Both the position numbers and the translations under genes were made by a program. A stretch of 64,000 nt of DNA from NCBI RefSeq assembly GCF_003675385.1, contig NZ_RCWZ01000002.1, forward strand, positions 1,054,001 through 1,118,000. Reading direction: 5' to 3'. Origin of the DNA: Mucilaginibacter kameinonensis. GTDB taxonomy: Bacteria > Bacteroidota > Bacteroidia > Sphingobacteriales > Sphingobacteriaceae. Positions 17,425 through 28,900 of this stretch are shown here, one piece after another (positions within the stretch are counted from its first letter, which is position 1; each line of letters starts with the position of its first letter). The notes beneath the pieces are model-generated. The model saw only the letters and a list, made by a program, of their open reading frames with translations. It had not been told where the DNA came from and ran no database searches.

Positions 17425-19176
17425 ATGGCAGATAGCCGCACCATAGAAACCACCCGGCCCGCTACCGTTGTTACCCACATTGTAAAAATTGAGGGTACCG
17501 AGATACCGCGCACCATGCAGGTGGAGGCTATTGTAATTGATAAGGGCATAAACCGTATTGCTGCAGCTAAACTGGTGCTCATTGATGGCGATACCTCGGC
17601 ACAAAAGTTTGATGCCAGCAACGGCGACTTATTTATACCGGGAAAAAACATTGAGATACTATGTGGTTATGAATCAGATAACTATACGTTGTTTAAAGGC
17701 GTGGTTATTAAACACAGCATCAAACTCCGCAACAGCGGCTCGCAGTTGGTTATTGAATGCCGCGACAAAGCTATTGCCATGACCCTGGCCCGCCACAGCA
17801 AATACTTTGGCGAAAACGTGAAGGATAGCGATGCTATAAACACAGTTGCCAGTACTTACAGTGGTGTAACTGCTGATATTGCCGATATGAACATTACCAG
17901 TAGCGACCTGGTACAATATGAGGCTACTGATTGGGATTTTATAACCGGCCGGGCCGAAATAAACGGGATGCTGGTTTATACGGATGATAATGCCTTATCC
18001 ATCAAAAAACCCGAAATAAGCGGCAGCGCAGTTATAGAATTATCATTTGGAGCCACCATGCTGGAGTTGGATGCCGAAATTGATTCGCGCATTCAGTTCC
18101 CCTCCATAACCGGCCGCACCTGGAACCCCGCATCGCAGGAAATTGAGAAGGTTGATGCAAACCCGCCATCTGGCGAGTTGAATGGTAACCTGTCAAGCGA
18201 TGACCTGGCCGGGGTGTTCAGTGAAAGTAATTATCACCTGAACCACGGTGGCAAGCTTTCACAGCCTGAGCTGCAGGCCTGGGCAACAGCACTCAAACAA
18301 AAACAGGTACTTTCAAAAGTGCGGGGCAGGGTAAAGTTTAAAGGTATTCATACGGTTAAACCGGGCATGATCATTAAGCTGAGCAACCTGAGCGACAGGT
18401 TTAACGGCAATGCCTTTGTAAGTCACATTCAGCATCATGTATCTGCCGGCGACTGGCAGCTTGAGGCGCAGTTTGGTTTAGACCCACAATGGTTTACCGA
18501 AAAGTTTGAAACCAGTATTAAACCGGCTTCGGCTTTAATCCAAGCGGTTCCGGGTTTGCAGATAGGGGTGGTTACCCAGTTGGAAAGCGACCCCGATGGC
18601 GAATGCCGCATCCTGGTACGTATGCCGGTGATCAGTCCGGATGATCAGGGGATCTGGGCCCGCGTAGCTACATTGGATGCCGGAAAAGACCGCGGGAGTT
18701 TCTTTTTACCCGAAGTGGGCGACGAAGTGGTAGTTGGTTTTCTTAACAGCGATCCACGCAAACCGGTAGTGCTTGGTATGCTCAACAGCAGCAGTAAAAA
18801 CGCTCCTTTAACCGCCGCCGACGCCAACAACCAAAAGGGCTTTGTAACCCGCAGTAAAATGAAACTTGTTTTTGATGACGATAAAAAATCGGTAACCATC
18901 GAAACACCTGCCGGGAAAAAGATCACCATGGACGAGGACGCCGGAGCGATAGAGTTAAAGGACGAGAACAATAATTCGATAAAAATGAACAGCGATGGCA
19001 TAACCATCGAAACCCAGGGGAAACTGGTACTTAAAGCCCAGCAGGATTTTAATGCCGAGGGAATGAATTTAGGCCTTAAAGCCAACACCGCGCTATCGGC
19101 CGAGGGCTCGGCCAGTGTTGAGGTAAAATCAAGCGGCACGGCGGCGCTTAAAGGTTCAATAGTACAAATAAACTAA
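17425..19176 (+). CDS. eCIS spike protein, VgrG/gp27-gp5-like
   Basis: A 583-residue central spike. Residues about 1-360 are the gp27-like hub (IEGTEIPRTMQVEAIVIDKG, ATDWDFITGRAEINGMLVYT, HHVSAGDWQLEAQFGLDPQW); about 370-470 the gp5 OB-fold (IGVVTQLESDPDGECRILVR, GSFFLPEVGDEVVVGFLNSD, RKPVVLGMLNSS); the rest a triple beta-helix needle of short repeats (KKITMDEDAGAIELKDENNN, SIKMNSDGITIET). The trimer forms the puncturing spike, tipped by the PAAR protein encoded next. Confidence 0.94.
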   Translation: MADSRTIETTRPATVVTHIVKIEGTEIPRTMQVEAIVIDKGINRIAAAKLVLIDGDTSAQKFDASNGDLFIPGKNIEILCGYESDNYTLFKGVVIKHSIKLRNSGSQLVIECRDKAIAMTLARHSKYFGENVKDSDAINTVASTYSGVTADIADMNITSSDLVQYEATDWDFITGRAEINGMLVYTDDNALSIKKPEISGSAVIELSFGATMLELDAEIDSRIQFPSITGRTWNPASQEIEKVDANPPSGELNGNLSSDDLAGVFSESNYHLNHGGKLSQPELQAWATALKQKQVLSKVRGRVKFKGIHTVKPGMIIKLSNLSDRFNGNAFVSHIQHHVSAGDWQLEAQFGLDPQWFTEKFETSIKPASALIQAVPGLQIGVVTQLESDPDGECRILVRMPVISPDDQGIWARVATLDAGKDRGSFFLPEVGDEVVVGFLNSDPRKPVVLGMLNSSSKNAPLTAADANNQKGFVTRSKMKLVFDDDKKSVTIETPAGKKITMDEDAGAIELKDENNNSIKMNSDGITIETQGKLVLKAQQDFNAEGMNLGLKANTALSAEGSASVEVKSSGTAALKGSIVQIN

Positions 19177-19184
19177 TAACAAAA

Positions 19185-19475
19185 ATGGGAGCAGCAGCAC
19201 GGATAGGCGATATGCACGTATGCCCGATGGTTACAGGCATTGTGCCTCATGTAGGCGGGCCGGTGATAGGGCCGGGGGTACCAACGGTGCTCATTGGTGG
19301 CATGCCCGCGGTATGTGTTGGCGATATGTGTACCTGCGTGGGCCCGCCCGATTCAATAATCATGGGCTCGGCAACGGTGCTGATAGGGGGGAAACCCGCC
19401 GCCCGCATGGGCGATAGCACAGCCCACGGCGGATCGATAGTGTTAGGCTGCCCAACAGTAATAATCGGAGGCTGA
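19185..19475 (+). CDS. PAAR-domain spike tip protein
   Basis: A 96-residue PAAR protein: AARIGDMHVCPMVTG, then repeated hydrophobic hairpins VLIGGMPAVCVGDMCTCVG and VLIGGKPAARMGDSTAHGG with the His/Cys residues that bind one metal at the tip. It caps the trimeric VgrG-like spike and makes a sharp cone. It lies 8 bases after the spike gene and 3 bases before gp25. Confidence 0.94.
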   Translation: MGAAARIGDMHVCPMVTGIVPHVGGPVIGPGVPTVLIGGMPAVCVGDMCTCVGPPDSIIMGSATVLIGGKPAARMGDSTAHGGSIVLGCPTVIIGG

Positions 19476-19478
19476 GCA

Positions 19479-19901
19479 ATGGAACCAAAAATACCTTTTA
19501 TAGGCAGGGGATGGAGCTTCCCGCCAAGCTTTGACAAGGCTGCCGGCAAAGTTGAAATGCTTACCGACGAGGCCGATATTGAAAGTAGTCTTGGCATATT
19601 GTTCACCACCCGTTTAGGCGAACGCATTATGCAGCCAACCTTCGGGTGCGATTTACAGAAAGTGGTTTTTGAGGCGGTTAACCTCACCCTCAAAACCTAT
19701 ATCAAAGATTTGATTGAAACAGCCGTATTGTACTTTGAACCAAGGATAACGCTTAACAGCACCGAGGTTGACAGCAGTATGGATAATGAAGGGATTTTGC
19801 TTATTAAGCTCAATTACACCGTGCGTACCACCAATTCAAGGTACAACTACGTGTTCCCTTATTATAAGAATGATATTACCAGCATAACTACCAACCCATA
19901 A
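19479..19901 (+). CDS. eCIS gp25-like baseplate wedge protein
   Basis: A 140-residue GPW/gp25-family protein: FIGRGWSFPPSFD, then DIESSLGILFTTRLGERIMQ, PTFGCDL and ETAVLYFEPRITLNS. The LGERIM-P-FG core is diagnostic. gp25 sits at the junction of sheath and baseplate and nucleates sheath assembly. Confidence 0.94.
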   Translation: MEPKIPFIGRGWSFPPSFDKAAGKVEMLTDEADIESSLGILFTTRLGERIMQPTFGCDLQKVVFEAVNLTLKTYIKDLIETAVLYFEPRITLNSTEVDSSMDNEGILLIKLNYTVRTTNSRYNYVFPYYKNDITSITTNP

Positions 19902-19909
19902 CCAAAACC

Positions 19910-22900
19910 ATGGCCTGTAACGATAAAAATCCGCTTCAACGTGATGGCTCAAGCCAGTCACAGCGCTTTCTGAAAGCGCTTGACCCAGCCAGCGCCCCAA
20001 TTGAAGAATTGGGCATGGAAGATTGGCTAACGTTTGCGGCTGCTTATGCCGAAAAGATAAACTACTATACCCTCAAAGACAGTAACTATCCGCAGGGCGA
20101 CTGGAAACCATTTTTTATTCAGGATAAAAAAGCGCTGCAGGATTTTTTAAAACAGGTTGAGGTTAAAATGCAAAATGCCGGGCTGGGTTTCCCCGATTCG
20201 AGCATCAAAAGCGATGTTGAGCCGCACCTGGCGCTGTTTATGTGTTTCATTATGCTGTTGCAGCACTCGGAAGACGCGCTGAACCAGTTCACCGGCCGCC
20301 ATCTTGATTTTTACTTTAAACGGGTATTGCAGTTACGTAACCGCCCCGAAGTTCCGGATAAGGTGCATGTGATATTTGAACTGGCCCGCAACCTTACAGG
20401 CTATCTTTTACCGCAGGATACAGCACTTGACGCAGGAAAAGATAAGAGTCAAAAGCCTAAACCAATTGTTTTTAAAACCAACGCCGAACTGGCCGTAAAT
20501 AGTGCCACTATAGCTGCTATGAAAAGCTGGTATCAATCACCGGCAGATAATAAGGTAGCTTATGCCGACGTTACCTTTTCTGCGGATGGTTTGGGCACTC
20601 CTTTTAAGGATGATGTACCTAAATGGAATCCTTTTGGCAGCCAAAGCTGGCCAACCGCCTCAATGGGTTTTGCTTTCGCCTCAAAAGTACTGCTGCTGAG
20701 CGAGGGAGATCGTACCATCACACTAACACTTAACTTTACCGGGCTTGATTCTTTCGACCCGGCGTTAATAGCACAACAGTTCAAAGTTTTCTTAACCTCT
20801 GAAAAGGATTGGCTTCAGGCCGATTTTTCTTTAAAGGTACCTACAACGCTTAGTCAGCAAAAATTGGTTATTACCTTAAATGTACCGCCAAAGGCCAAGG
20901 CTATAGTGCCTTATGATCAAACCATTCATAAAGAAAATTACAAAACAGATTTTCCTGTAATCCGTCTGTTAATGAGCGTTCAGGATAAGGCTTATCCGGT
21001 TTATCAGGCATTAAGTAAAGCCAGGCTTAACGACGTGAAAATAGAGGTGGAAGTAACAGGCATGAAAAACCTCGCTGTTGAAAATGACAATGGTAAGGTA
21101 GATCCGTCAAAGCCGTTTCTCGCTTTTGGCGCTGTACCTAAGATCCATTCAAACCTATATATTGGTAATACCGAGATATTTCAGAAACAATGGACAGAAA
21201 TTACACCTCAAATTAATTGGAAAGGTGTTCCTGATCCGATAGAAACCTATTATAATGCTTACCGTGCCGACTTTGTAAGTCCCTCTTTTACACCGAGCGC
21301 TTATACCATTGTTGCCAACTCGCCCACAACCGATTTTGGAGGCAGGGTAATAACCGGTAAAGACAGTTTTACGGCTAAGGTTTCATATATAAAAGATGGC
21401 GACTGGTTTCCTACCGGAGGTGGCAGCACAATCGACGTACTCGATCCTTCGTTTACTTTAAAGCCGGATGGTGTACCCCAGCCCGCAAATCAAGCCCCGC
21501 ATTTTGTTAATCAATATCTTTACTTCAATGTATCCGGGGCGTTTAACTATGGAGGTGGTGCACAAGCCGAAAAAGCGCTTGTACAACAATATGTGCAACC
21601 GATGCAGTTCTTTTTTCCTACGCTGGGTTTTATAGGCTTTCAGCAAACTGCCACGCAGGTGCAAACGCAAACCGAAAACTTTTCGGCCGGAGTTAAGGAC
21701 AATTATATCCGCATTAATTTAGACCGCGACTTTTTACATGGCGAATACCCTAAGCTATTTGCGGCGGCCATGATCAAAAAAGATGGTACATCAATTATAC
21801 CGTCGGTACCTTATACACCCGAAATAGGATCGCTTACTATAGATTACAAGGCATTTGCTTCAAACGATATTGACAATCTTACCGGCAGTAATAATAATGC
21901 AACGCTGTTAGCCGACTATGTAAACCATAACGTACAGTTTTTTCACGAGACGCCCTTTGGCCAGGCCGAGCAACATGCTTTTCTGAAGAAACAATTTCAT
22001 GGTCTTATTGACGGTAATATTACAGCAATACCGCAGGCTCCTGATCTTGCAGCTTTTTACCTGGGTATTGCAGGCATTGCAACCGGTTCGGTAGCCAGTA
22101 TTCTTTTCCAGGTGGCCGAGGGAAGCGAAGACGCGCTTGCCCCGTCATTTACGGATACCATTCAGCCTAAGTGGTATTATTTATCAGGCAATGAATGGCT
22201 TGCTTTAGATAAAAATAATATCATCAGCGATGATACCAATGATTTTTTACGCTCCGGGATCATCAAATTCTTGATCCCCGATGGGGCTACAACCAACAAT
22301 ACCTTCTTAAACCAAAGCCTTACCTGGCTTGGGGTCGAGCTGCCAACCGCGGTTACAATTGATTCGGTTTGCAAGTTCATCAATGTACATATCCAGGCTG
22401 CCAAAGCTCAGTTTGCCGATAACGATAATGAACTTTCGCACCTTGAAGCGGGGTTGCCCGCAGCCACTATCAGTAAACTGGTTGACAGGCTGCCACAGAT
22501 CAAATCGGTTACGCAACCTTATGCTTCCTTTGGTGGTCTGCTTCCGGAAAATGACGATGCCTTCCGTTTGAGGGTAAGCGAGCGCCTGAGGCACAAACAT
22601 CGTGCAATTACCATCTGGGATTATGAACACCTGGTAATGGCGCAGTTTCCGCAGGTTTTTAGGGTGAAATGCCTTAACCATACCAATGATGATATAGAAG
22701 TAGCTCCCGGCAGCGTGAGGGTAGTAGCTATTCCCGATATCCGCAACCAGATCAGTTTTGACCCATTTAAGCCCCGTGTAAGCAAAAATACACTGAGCGA
22801 GATCACTAAATATTTGTCGGGCTTAAACTCCATGCATGTTGATCTGCTGGCTATCAATCCCGATTATGAAGAGGTGGTTCTTGATTTCAAAGTGAAGTTT

Positions 22901-23203
22901 TATTTCGGGCTGGATGAAAATCTGTATGCCGCAAAACTGAATACCGATCTGATCAATTACCTGTCGCCCTGGGCTTACAACCGCAATGCGGATATTGATT
23001 TTGGCGGCACCTTGTACAAAAGCGTTGTGATCCGCTTTATTGAAGAGTTGACCTATGTTGATTATATAACCGATTTTAAGATGTACTTCACAGCATCGGG
23101 GCCCGCAAACCCCGATGTTTTGGAGGCAGGCAATTCAAAGGCCATTCTTGTATCGGCCAAGCAACATCTAATTGATACCAAAACCATACCTACATGCCCA
23201 TGA
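19910..23203 (+). CDS. eCIS baseplate J-like wedge protein 1
   Basis: A 1097-residue protein. The C-terminal third (YASFGGLLPENDDAFRLRVS, ERLRHKHRAITIWDYEHLVM, FPQVFRVKCLN, LAINPDYEEVVLDFKVKF) matches the baseplate-J/gp6 family (Afp11/Pvc11 type); the long N-terminal part is expected for eCIS versions. It forms the wedge of the baseplate with the next gene product, whose start overlaps its last 10 bases. No signal peptide. Confidence 0.88.
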   Translation: MACNDKNPLQRDGSSQSQRFLKALDPASAPIEELGMEDWLTFAAAYAEKINYYTLKDSNYPQGDWKPFFIQDKKALQDFLKQVEVKMQNAGLGFPDSSIKSDVEPHLALFMCFIMLLQHSEDALNQFTGRHLDFYFKRVLQLRNRPEVPDKVHVIFELARNLTGYLLPQDTALDAGKDKSQKPKPIVFKTNAELAVNSATIAAMKSWYQSPADNKVAYADVTFSADGLGTPFKDDVPKWNPFGSQSWPTASMGFAFASKVLLLSEGDRTITLTLNFTGLDSFDPALIAQQFKVFLTSEKDWLQADFSLKVPTTLSQQKLVITLNVPPKAKAIVPYDQTIHKENYKTDFPVIRLLMSVQDKAYPVYQALSKARLNDVKIEVEVTGMKNLAVENDNGKVDPSKPFLAFGAVPKIHSNLYIGNTEIFQKQWTEITPQINWKGVPDPIETYYNAYRADFVSPSFTPSAYTIVANSPTTDFGGRVITGKDSFTAKVSYIKDGDWFPTGGGSTIDVLDPSFTLKPDGVPQPANQAPHFVNQYLYFNVSGAFNYGGGAQAEKALVQQYVQPMQFFFPTLGFIGFQQTATQVQTQTENFSAGVKDNYIRINLDRDFLHGEYPKLFAAAMIKKDGTSIIPSVPYTPEIGSLTIDYKAFASNDIDNLTGSNNNATLLADYVNHNVQFFHETPFGQAEQHAFLKKQFHGLIDGNITAIPQAPDLAAFYLGIAGIATGSVASILFQVAEGSEDALAPSFTDTIQPKWYYLSGNEWLALDKNNIISDDTNDFLRSGIIKFLIPDGATTNNTFLNQSLTWLGVELPTAVTIDSVCKFINVHIQAAKAQFADNDNELSHLEAGLPAATISKLVDRLPQIKSVTQPYASFGGLLPENDDAFRLRVSERLRHKHRAITIWDYEHLVMAQFPQVFRVKCLNHTNDDIEVAPGSVRVVAIPDIRNQISFDPFKPRVSKNTLSEITKYLSGLNSMHVDLLAINPDYEEVVLDFKVKFYFGLDENLYAAKLNTDLINYLSPWAYNRNADIDFGGTLYKSVVIRFIEELTYVDYITDFKMYFTASGPANPDVLEAGNSKAILVSAKQHLIDTKTIPTCP

Positions 23204-25911
23204 TTGATCAGTTAACCATACCGAAACAAATTGATACCAGCCTTGGGCCCGAGTATAATACTTTGCGCACCGAGGGCATGCAGCATATCCGCGACCTGGC
23301 CAGCGCTATCTGGTCGGATTATAACGTGCATGATCCCGGCATTACAACGCTCGAAATGCTTTGCTATGCGCTTACCGATCTTAACTATCGTATTACGCTG
23401 CCGGTTGAAAATATTTTAGCGGTTGATCATGACAACACCACCAGTATGCATGAGCAGTTCTTATCTGCAATAAAAATACTGCCCGGTTACCCGGTTACAC
23501 CCGATGATTACCGTCAGCTCTTTGTACGGATAGACGGTGTGCGTAATGCGTGGATTAAAAAATCGCCCCATAGCATAATAGCTAATTATAAACAGCCAGA
23601 TGGCAAACCTCTGCTTCGTTACGCAAAGCCCGGCGAAGACGCCTTGACCGGTAAAGAGGTTAAGTTTGATTTAAAGGGCATAAACGATATCCTGATAGAT
23701 TTTGAAGATTTTCCTGAACTTAATGGCGATGCCGCAAAGATCAAAGCCAAACAGGATGATATCATCAAACAAATAAAATCGGTATATCATTATTTTCGTG
23801 AGTTATGCGAAGACCTTGACCAGGTAAAAGCGGTTGAAAACCAGGAAATAGTTATTTGCGCCGAAATTGAACTGCAACCCCAGGCCGATCCTGAAATGAT
23901 CTGGGCTACGATCATGTTCAATATTGAACAATACCTTACACCTGATATTACTTTTTACCTGCTTCAGGAACTGCTTGACAAAGGCATGCAGCCTGATGAG
24001 ATATTTGAAGGTCCGGTGCTTGATTTTGAAAACTTGCAGGGCATTGATACCAAATTTGCCAAACAAGGTTTCATCATTCCTTCCGAGCTTGCAGCTTCAC
24101 AGCTGCGGACGGAGGTGCGTCTGTCTGATCTGTACCGTATTATTATGGAGATTGACGGCGTACGGCTGGTGAAACGCATTTCCTTTGGCTTTTGCGGCTG
24201 TACAGCGCCGCAAAGCGAGGTTGCCGATAAGATCTATAAATCAAACGAATGGCTGCTTTGCATACAGGATGGTCATAAACCCGTTTTGTGCGAAACCAAT
24301 TCGTCATTCACCTTTTACAAGGATGTAGTACCTATCGAGCTTAAAAAGGCTGAAGCTCAAGCCGACCTTAACCAGTTACGTAAAGACTGGCAAGACAGCG
24401 TTGAAGCTAAAAAGATAGTTGATTTGCCGGTACCCGAGGGTGATTATCGCGACATAGCTCACTACGAAACCCTGCAAAACCAGTTTCCCGAAAATTATGG
24501 CATTTCGCCTCTGGGCCTACCCGATACCGCCACAACCGAACAGCGTTCGCTGGCCTTGCAGCTTAAAGGATATTTGTTGTTTTATGACCAGGTACTGGCT
24601 AATTACTTCGCCCAGCTTTCTAACGCCAGGATTTTGCTTACGGCTGATGACAGTATCCGCAAAACCTATTTCAGTAATACGGTAAACGGCATCCGCGATG
24701 TAGAAAAACTTGTAGATGGCTATGCTCAATGGGAGCAAACAGTCGATGATGTAATTAAGGAAACCGGGCAGGACAATTATCCCGAAAGGAAAAATAAATT
24801 TTTAGATCATTTGCTTGCCCGTTTCGCCGAGCAGTTTAATGAATATGTGTTTTTAATGTACCGTATTTATGGCGAGGATTACCAGCGGAATATCATCAGG
24901 CATAAGGTTAACTTTTTAAAAGATTATGACCAGATGAGCATTTGCCGGGGCAGTGGGATGGACCTGTATAATGCCAAAACTCCCGATCAGCAATTGGTGA
25001 ATGTATCGGGCATGGAAAAACGGATCTCGATGTTACTGGGTTTCTCCAATTATAAAATGCAGCAACTTAGTGTTGAAGATTACCTTTTGTTTAAGGCCGA
25101 TGCCCTGCATTACAACTGGACAATATCGCAGCTTGGTGTAGTGAAATTTAAAGGTAATGCCAACTATCTCAAGGAAATTGATGCCTATGAAGATCTGGGG
25201 CTGGTATCCGTGCTGGCCTGCGACAGGGAAAACTACCGTTTGAGTCCGGGGCCTACAGCGGGTAAATATGTATATAACATAGCCAACTCGGCAGGTACGC
25301 TGCTTACGCTTAATGATATGGAATTTAGCGCCGCTTCCATCGAAACAGAGATCGCGTTTATTATCAAATTTATGCAAAACGATTTCAAGATGGAGGGCAT
25401 GTATGTGATTGAAAATATACTGCTGCGTCCGCCATTTGATTACACCGGCGATGACAGTACCCATCACCAGTTTATGCCGGTTTGCCTTGATCCTAACGGA
25501 GTATACTGCGAACCGCTTGACCCATACTCGTTCCGCATTTGTGTAATACTGCCGGGATACAGTGTCAGGTTGCGCAATACCGCTTTCCGCACTTATGCAG
25601 AGCGCCTTATCCGCACGGAAACGCCAGCTCACATTTTACCGCGGATCTGCTTCATAGGCCACGATCAGATGGTTGGATTTGAGGCTGTTTATAAAGATTG
25701 GCTTGCCGCCAAACACATAGCCGTAAGTACCGATACGCCAATTGACCCGGTATTGAACAGCAAATTCATAGATGTACTTGAAAAATTATACACCGTTTAT
25801 CAGCAGGGCCAGCTAAGTGATTGCGATGACGATACCCAGGAAACCAACCCGATTATATTGAACAAAAGCAGCCTTGGCACTTTGCAGGGCGGTACAAAAA
25901 ATAACAGTTAA
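23194..25911 (+). CDS. eCIS baseplate wedge protein 2 (Afp12/Pvc12-like)
   Basis: A 905-residue protein overlapping the J-like gene by 10 bases. The N-terminus (IWSDYNVHDPGITTLEMLCY, ALTDLNYR) is the short conserved block seen at the start of the second large baseplate protein in eCIS loci; it recalls the gp6/gp7-type wedge. Near residues 440-640 a helical region (LKGYLLFYDQVLANYFAQLS, YRIYGEDYQRNIIRHKVNFL) is typical for the family. It probably heterodimerises with the preceding protein. Confidence 0.82.
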   Translation: MPMIDQLTIPKQIDTSLGPEYNTLRTEGMQHIRDLASAIWSDYNVHDPGITTLEMLCYALTDLNYRITLPVENILAVDHDNTTSMHEQFLSAIKILPGYPVTPDDYRQLFVRIDGVRNAWIKKSPHSIIANYKQPDGKPLLRYAKPGEDALTGKEVKFDLKGINDILIDFEDFPELNGDAAKIKAKQDDIIKQIKSVYHYFRELCEDLDQVKAVENQEIVICAEIELQPQADPEMIWATIMFNIEQYLTPDITFYLLQELLDKGMQPDEIFEGPVLDFENLQGIDTKFAKQGFIIPSELAASQLRTEVRLSDLYRIIMEIDGVRLVKRISFGFCGCTAPQSEVADKIYKSNEWLLCIQDGHKPVLCETNSSFTFYKDVVPIELKKAEAQADLNQLRKDWQDSVEAKKIVDLPVPEGDYRDIAHYETLQNQFPENYGISPLGLPDTATTEQRSLALQLKGYLLFYDQVLANYFAQLSNARILLTADDSIRKTYFSNTVNGIRDVEKLVDGYAQWEQTVDDVIKETGQDNYPERKNKFLDHLLARFAEQFNEYVFLMYRIYGEDYQRNIIRHKVNFLKDYDQMSICRGSGMDLYNAKTPDQQLVNVSGMEKRISMLLGFSNYKMQQLSVEDYLLFKADALHYNWTISQLGVVKFKGNANYLKEIDAYEDLGLVSVLACDRENYRLSPGPTAGKYVYNIANSAGTLLTLNDMEFSAASIETEIAFIIKFMQNDFKMEGMYVIENILLRPPFDYTGDDSTHHQFMPVCLDPNGVYCEPLDPYSFRICVILPGYSVRLRNTAFRTYAERLIRTETPAHILPRICFIGHDQMVGFEAVYKDWLAAKHIAVSTDTPIDPVLNSKFIDVLEKLYTVYQQGQLSDCDDDTQETNPIILNKSSLGTLQGGTKNNS

Positions 25912-25929
25912 AACCTAAATGACAAAGCC

Positions 25930-28900
25930 ATGCCACCAGTAACCAACATAAAGCTCACCGATATAACTTTAGAGTATAACTCCTTTGTTGATAGCCAGGT
26001 GCTTACAGCCAAGCAACTGAACGATATTGTAGAGTTTTTTGAAGATCAGCAGCGCCTTACCCGTACCTGTTTAATTGGTGTTGGTTTGGTGTGCGGCCTT
26101 AGCTTTAAAGGCGATGCCAACGGCATAACAATTGGTAAAGGCTGCGGCGTAACTACCGACGGCGACTTGCTTTACATGCCCGAAACGACATATAAAAACT
26201 TCAGGGCGTATGATAATTCGCTGATCAAGTACCCGCCGTTTTATCCTTTAGGTACTGATGCCGCGCAGATGGCTTTATGGGAACTGGTTATTCCTGATGA
26301 TAAAGGTGCTTTTCCGGCTGATAGCTTTGCTTTAACTGATTTTAAATCGAAGGCGACAAAAGATCTTACTGAAATGTACGGTCTGCTTTACCTCGAATAT
26401 TATTCTAAAGATCCCGACGCCTGTACAGCAATTGATTGCGATAACCAGGGGCGTAAACAGGTGGCTAAACCCAAGGTATTACTGGTATCTCAGGCCGATA
26501 TGAACCAGATTATTGAGCAAACCGGTTCGGAGGTTATTTATGATGATATCTACAAAAAATACTTTAACGCCTACAACGCGTACTTTGACGCACCTGTTTT
26601 GGCTGCAAAAAGGGTGTTCTTTAATACACAAACCACAGCTTCGTCATCGGCACTTACAGCGGCTTTTTCAAAAATTGCCAATGATGGCGCGGCCGGTTTA
26701 TCAGGCGCAGTTCAAACGCTTTACAATACTTTCAAATTCGCGCTCGATCCGCAATCTGTTTACTCCATAACCAGCATTGTTGCCAATATCAATACTACGC
26801 TAAGCAATGCTACCGCGCCAATGCAGGCTCAATACCTGTATGATTTTTATAAAGATCTGCTAACCGGGTATAACGAATTACGTGCCCTGCTGTCGGATAT
26901 CATTTATCAGTGTTGCCCTAATATTTATGCCTTTCCAAAACATATCATGTTGGGCGCACTGAATACTACGCCGACGGCTAAACCTACACCGTATCGTCAT
27001 AAATTTTATGCTTCGCCGGCAGTCAGCGCCAATAAAGATAAGCTGAACCTTGCCCTTAACCTGCTGGACAGGTTGAATACTATGAGCAGTGGATTTTCGC
27101 TACCTGCAAGCCCGGTGGTAAAAATAACGCCATCTATAGATAACAGCAAACCTTTAGAGGCACGGGCAATTCCTTTTTATTACGGCAATCCGGTTGATCT
27201 GGCTCAAAAGTGGAGCTATAACCGTTGGCTGCAGGGGACAGATAAACTGATCCTGGGGTATAATGCTTCTGCCTATTCTCCGGCCAATGACATGGTGGTA
27301 AATCCCTTAAGTTACGGCATCGACTCCAATAATTTTTTCAGGATAGAAGGGCATATCGGCAAAAAATACACTGAAGCGCTTGCCGCGGTAGATAAGATCA
27401 GGCAGGACAGCAATTTGCCGTTTGATGCGGTTGCGATCAGGCTTGGAGATGTAACGCTTAGCGATATTAATATTGATGATTACGCCTGCCAGTTTAATGA
27501 TTTGGAAGCTACATTGCGGGCATTTCAGGCCGAACAAAACTGCCTTTACAGTGATGTAAGCAAGTTTTTTTCCAGCTTTGATACCAAAACGGGCTATGTA
27601 CTTGCCGACGAGATTAAGGCCCAGGCAGCCCAACAGACATTGTCATTAGCCGACGACGTTAAGACAACCGATACAACGGCTGCAACAACTACCGGCGCTA
27701 CCAAAGTGCGGATGGCTGCCGCATCCAAATTAGTTGAAACGGCAGCTGCCGTACCAAGCGCCCGGATGCAGATAACCAATGAACTTGCAATTAATAAAAG
27801 TATAAGCAATATTCTGATTAATGGCGGCATCAATGCGGTTGATAACAATATCAACGTAGCGAAGGATAGTGTTGGTTCATATCTGGATCAGATCCGCCGC
27901 CAGGGCAGCGCCGTAAGTATTTCTGATTATGCAGATGCTGCAGGCAAAACTATTGATACATCGGCAACAGGCTCGTATGAGCAGGCCATCGCTGTAGATA
28001 TTCCGGTACGTGTAATTGCCGGTACGCGTAATATTAGCCAGTGGCTGCCCGACAGGCTGGTTGATATTGACGATGACACTATCAGTAACTTCTCGGCCCG
28101 GATAGATGACTTGTGCAGCGAAGTAAAAGACGCAACTCAAAGAAGCCGCTTGATTTTTGCTAAAGCCGATTATGTGCGAAAGGGTTATGAAGATGATTAC
28201 GAATTGCAATTATGGCGCTTATCTGAAAATTGCTGCGCAGGCCAGGCACTTGCAGTTATTTTAAAAGAGATACAGGACCGTAAAGCCAAACTTCTGGCCC
28301 AGCTTACCTTTTCGGCCTACGCCGCAAATCATACCGGGTTAGAGCACCTGGCCGGTGTACCTGCCGGGGGAACCTTTGTAATGGTTTATGCTACTACCAT
28401 GACCAAGCCTAACCCAACTCCTGTTACCACAATTCCAATTGATGACAGGTTGAAAGTGCTTCAGGCCAACCCGCAGTTTGTGAAAGGCTTTGCCAGTGAT
28501 AATGACGCGATGACCTTCATTGCCCAAAATACCAATTTTGAGGATATTGCTGCAGCAGTAAAATATTACCAGGTACAATCACCCCGTAAATTTACGCCTA
28601 CCATAGAGGCTGATGTTATCAGCAAAACCCAGGCCTTAGCTGTTGACCTGGGTAAATTGAGGGCTGCGGTAGCCAACCCGGATGTGCCTCAGGATATTGT
28701 GTTTGCTGATTTCTGCCTGCCGTACATGTGTTGCTCAGATTGTCCGCCTGTGGCATTCATTATGCCTAAGCCGCAGGTAGGGCTCAGCTTGCCTAAAGCT
28801 GTGGCTTGCTCTGATGAAGGCCTGCTGCAATTTAAAGTAAGTCCGGCTGATGGGGTTATAAAAGCTGCAGCCGGTTTTGAAGCCACCGTTGTAACTAAAG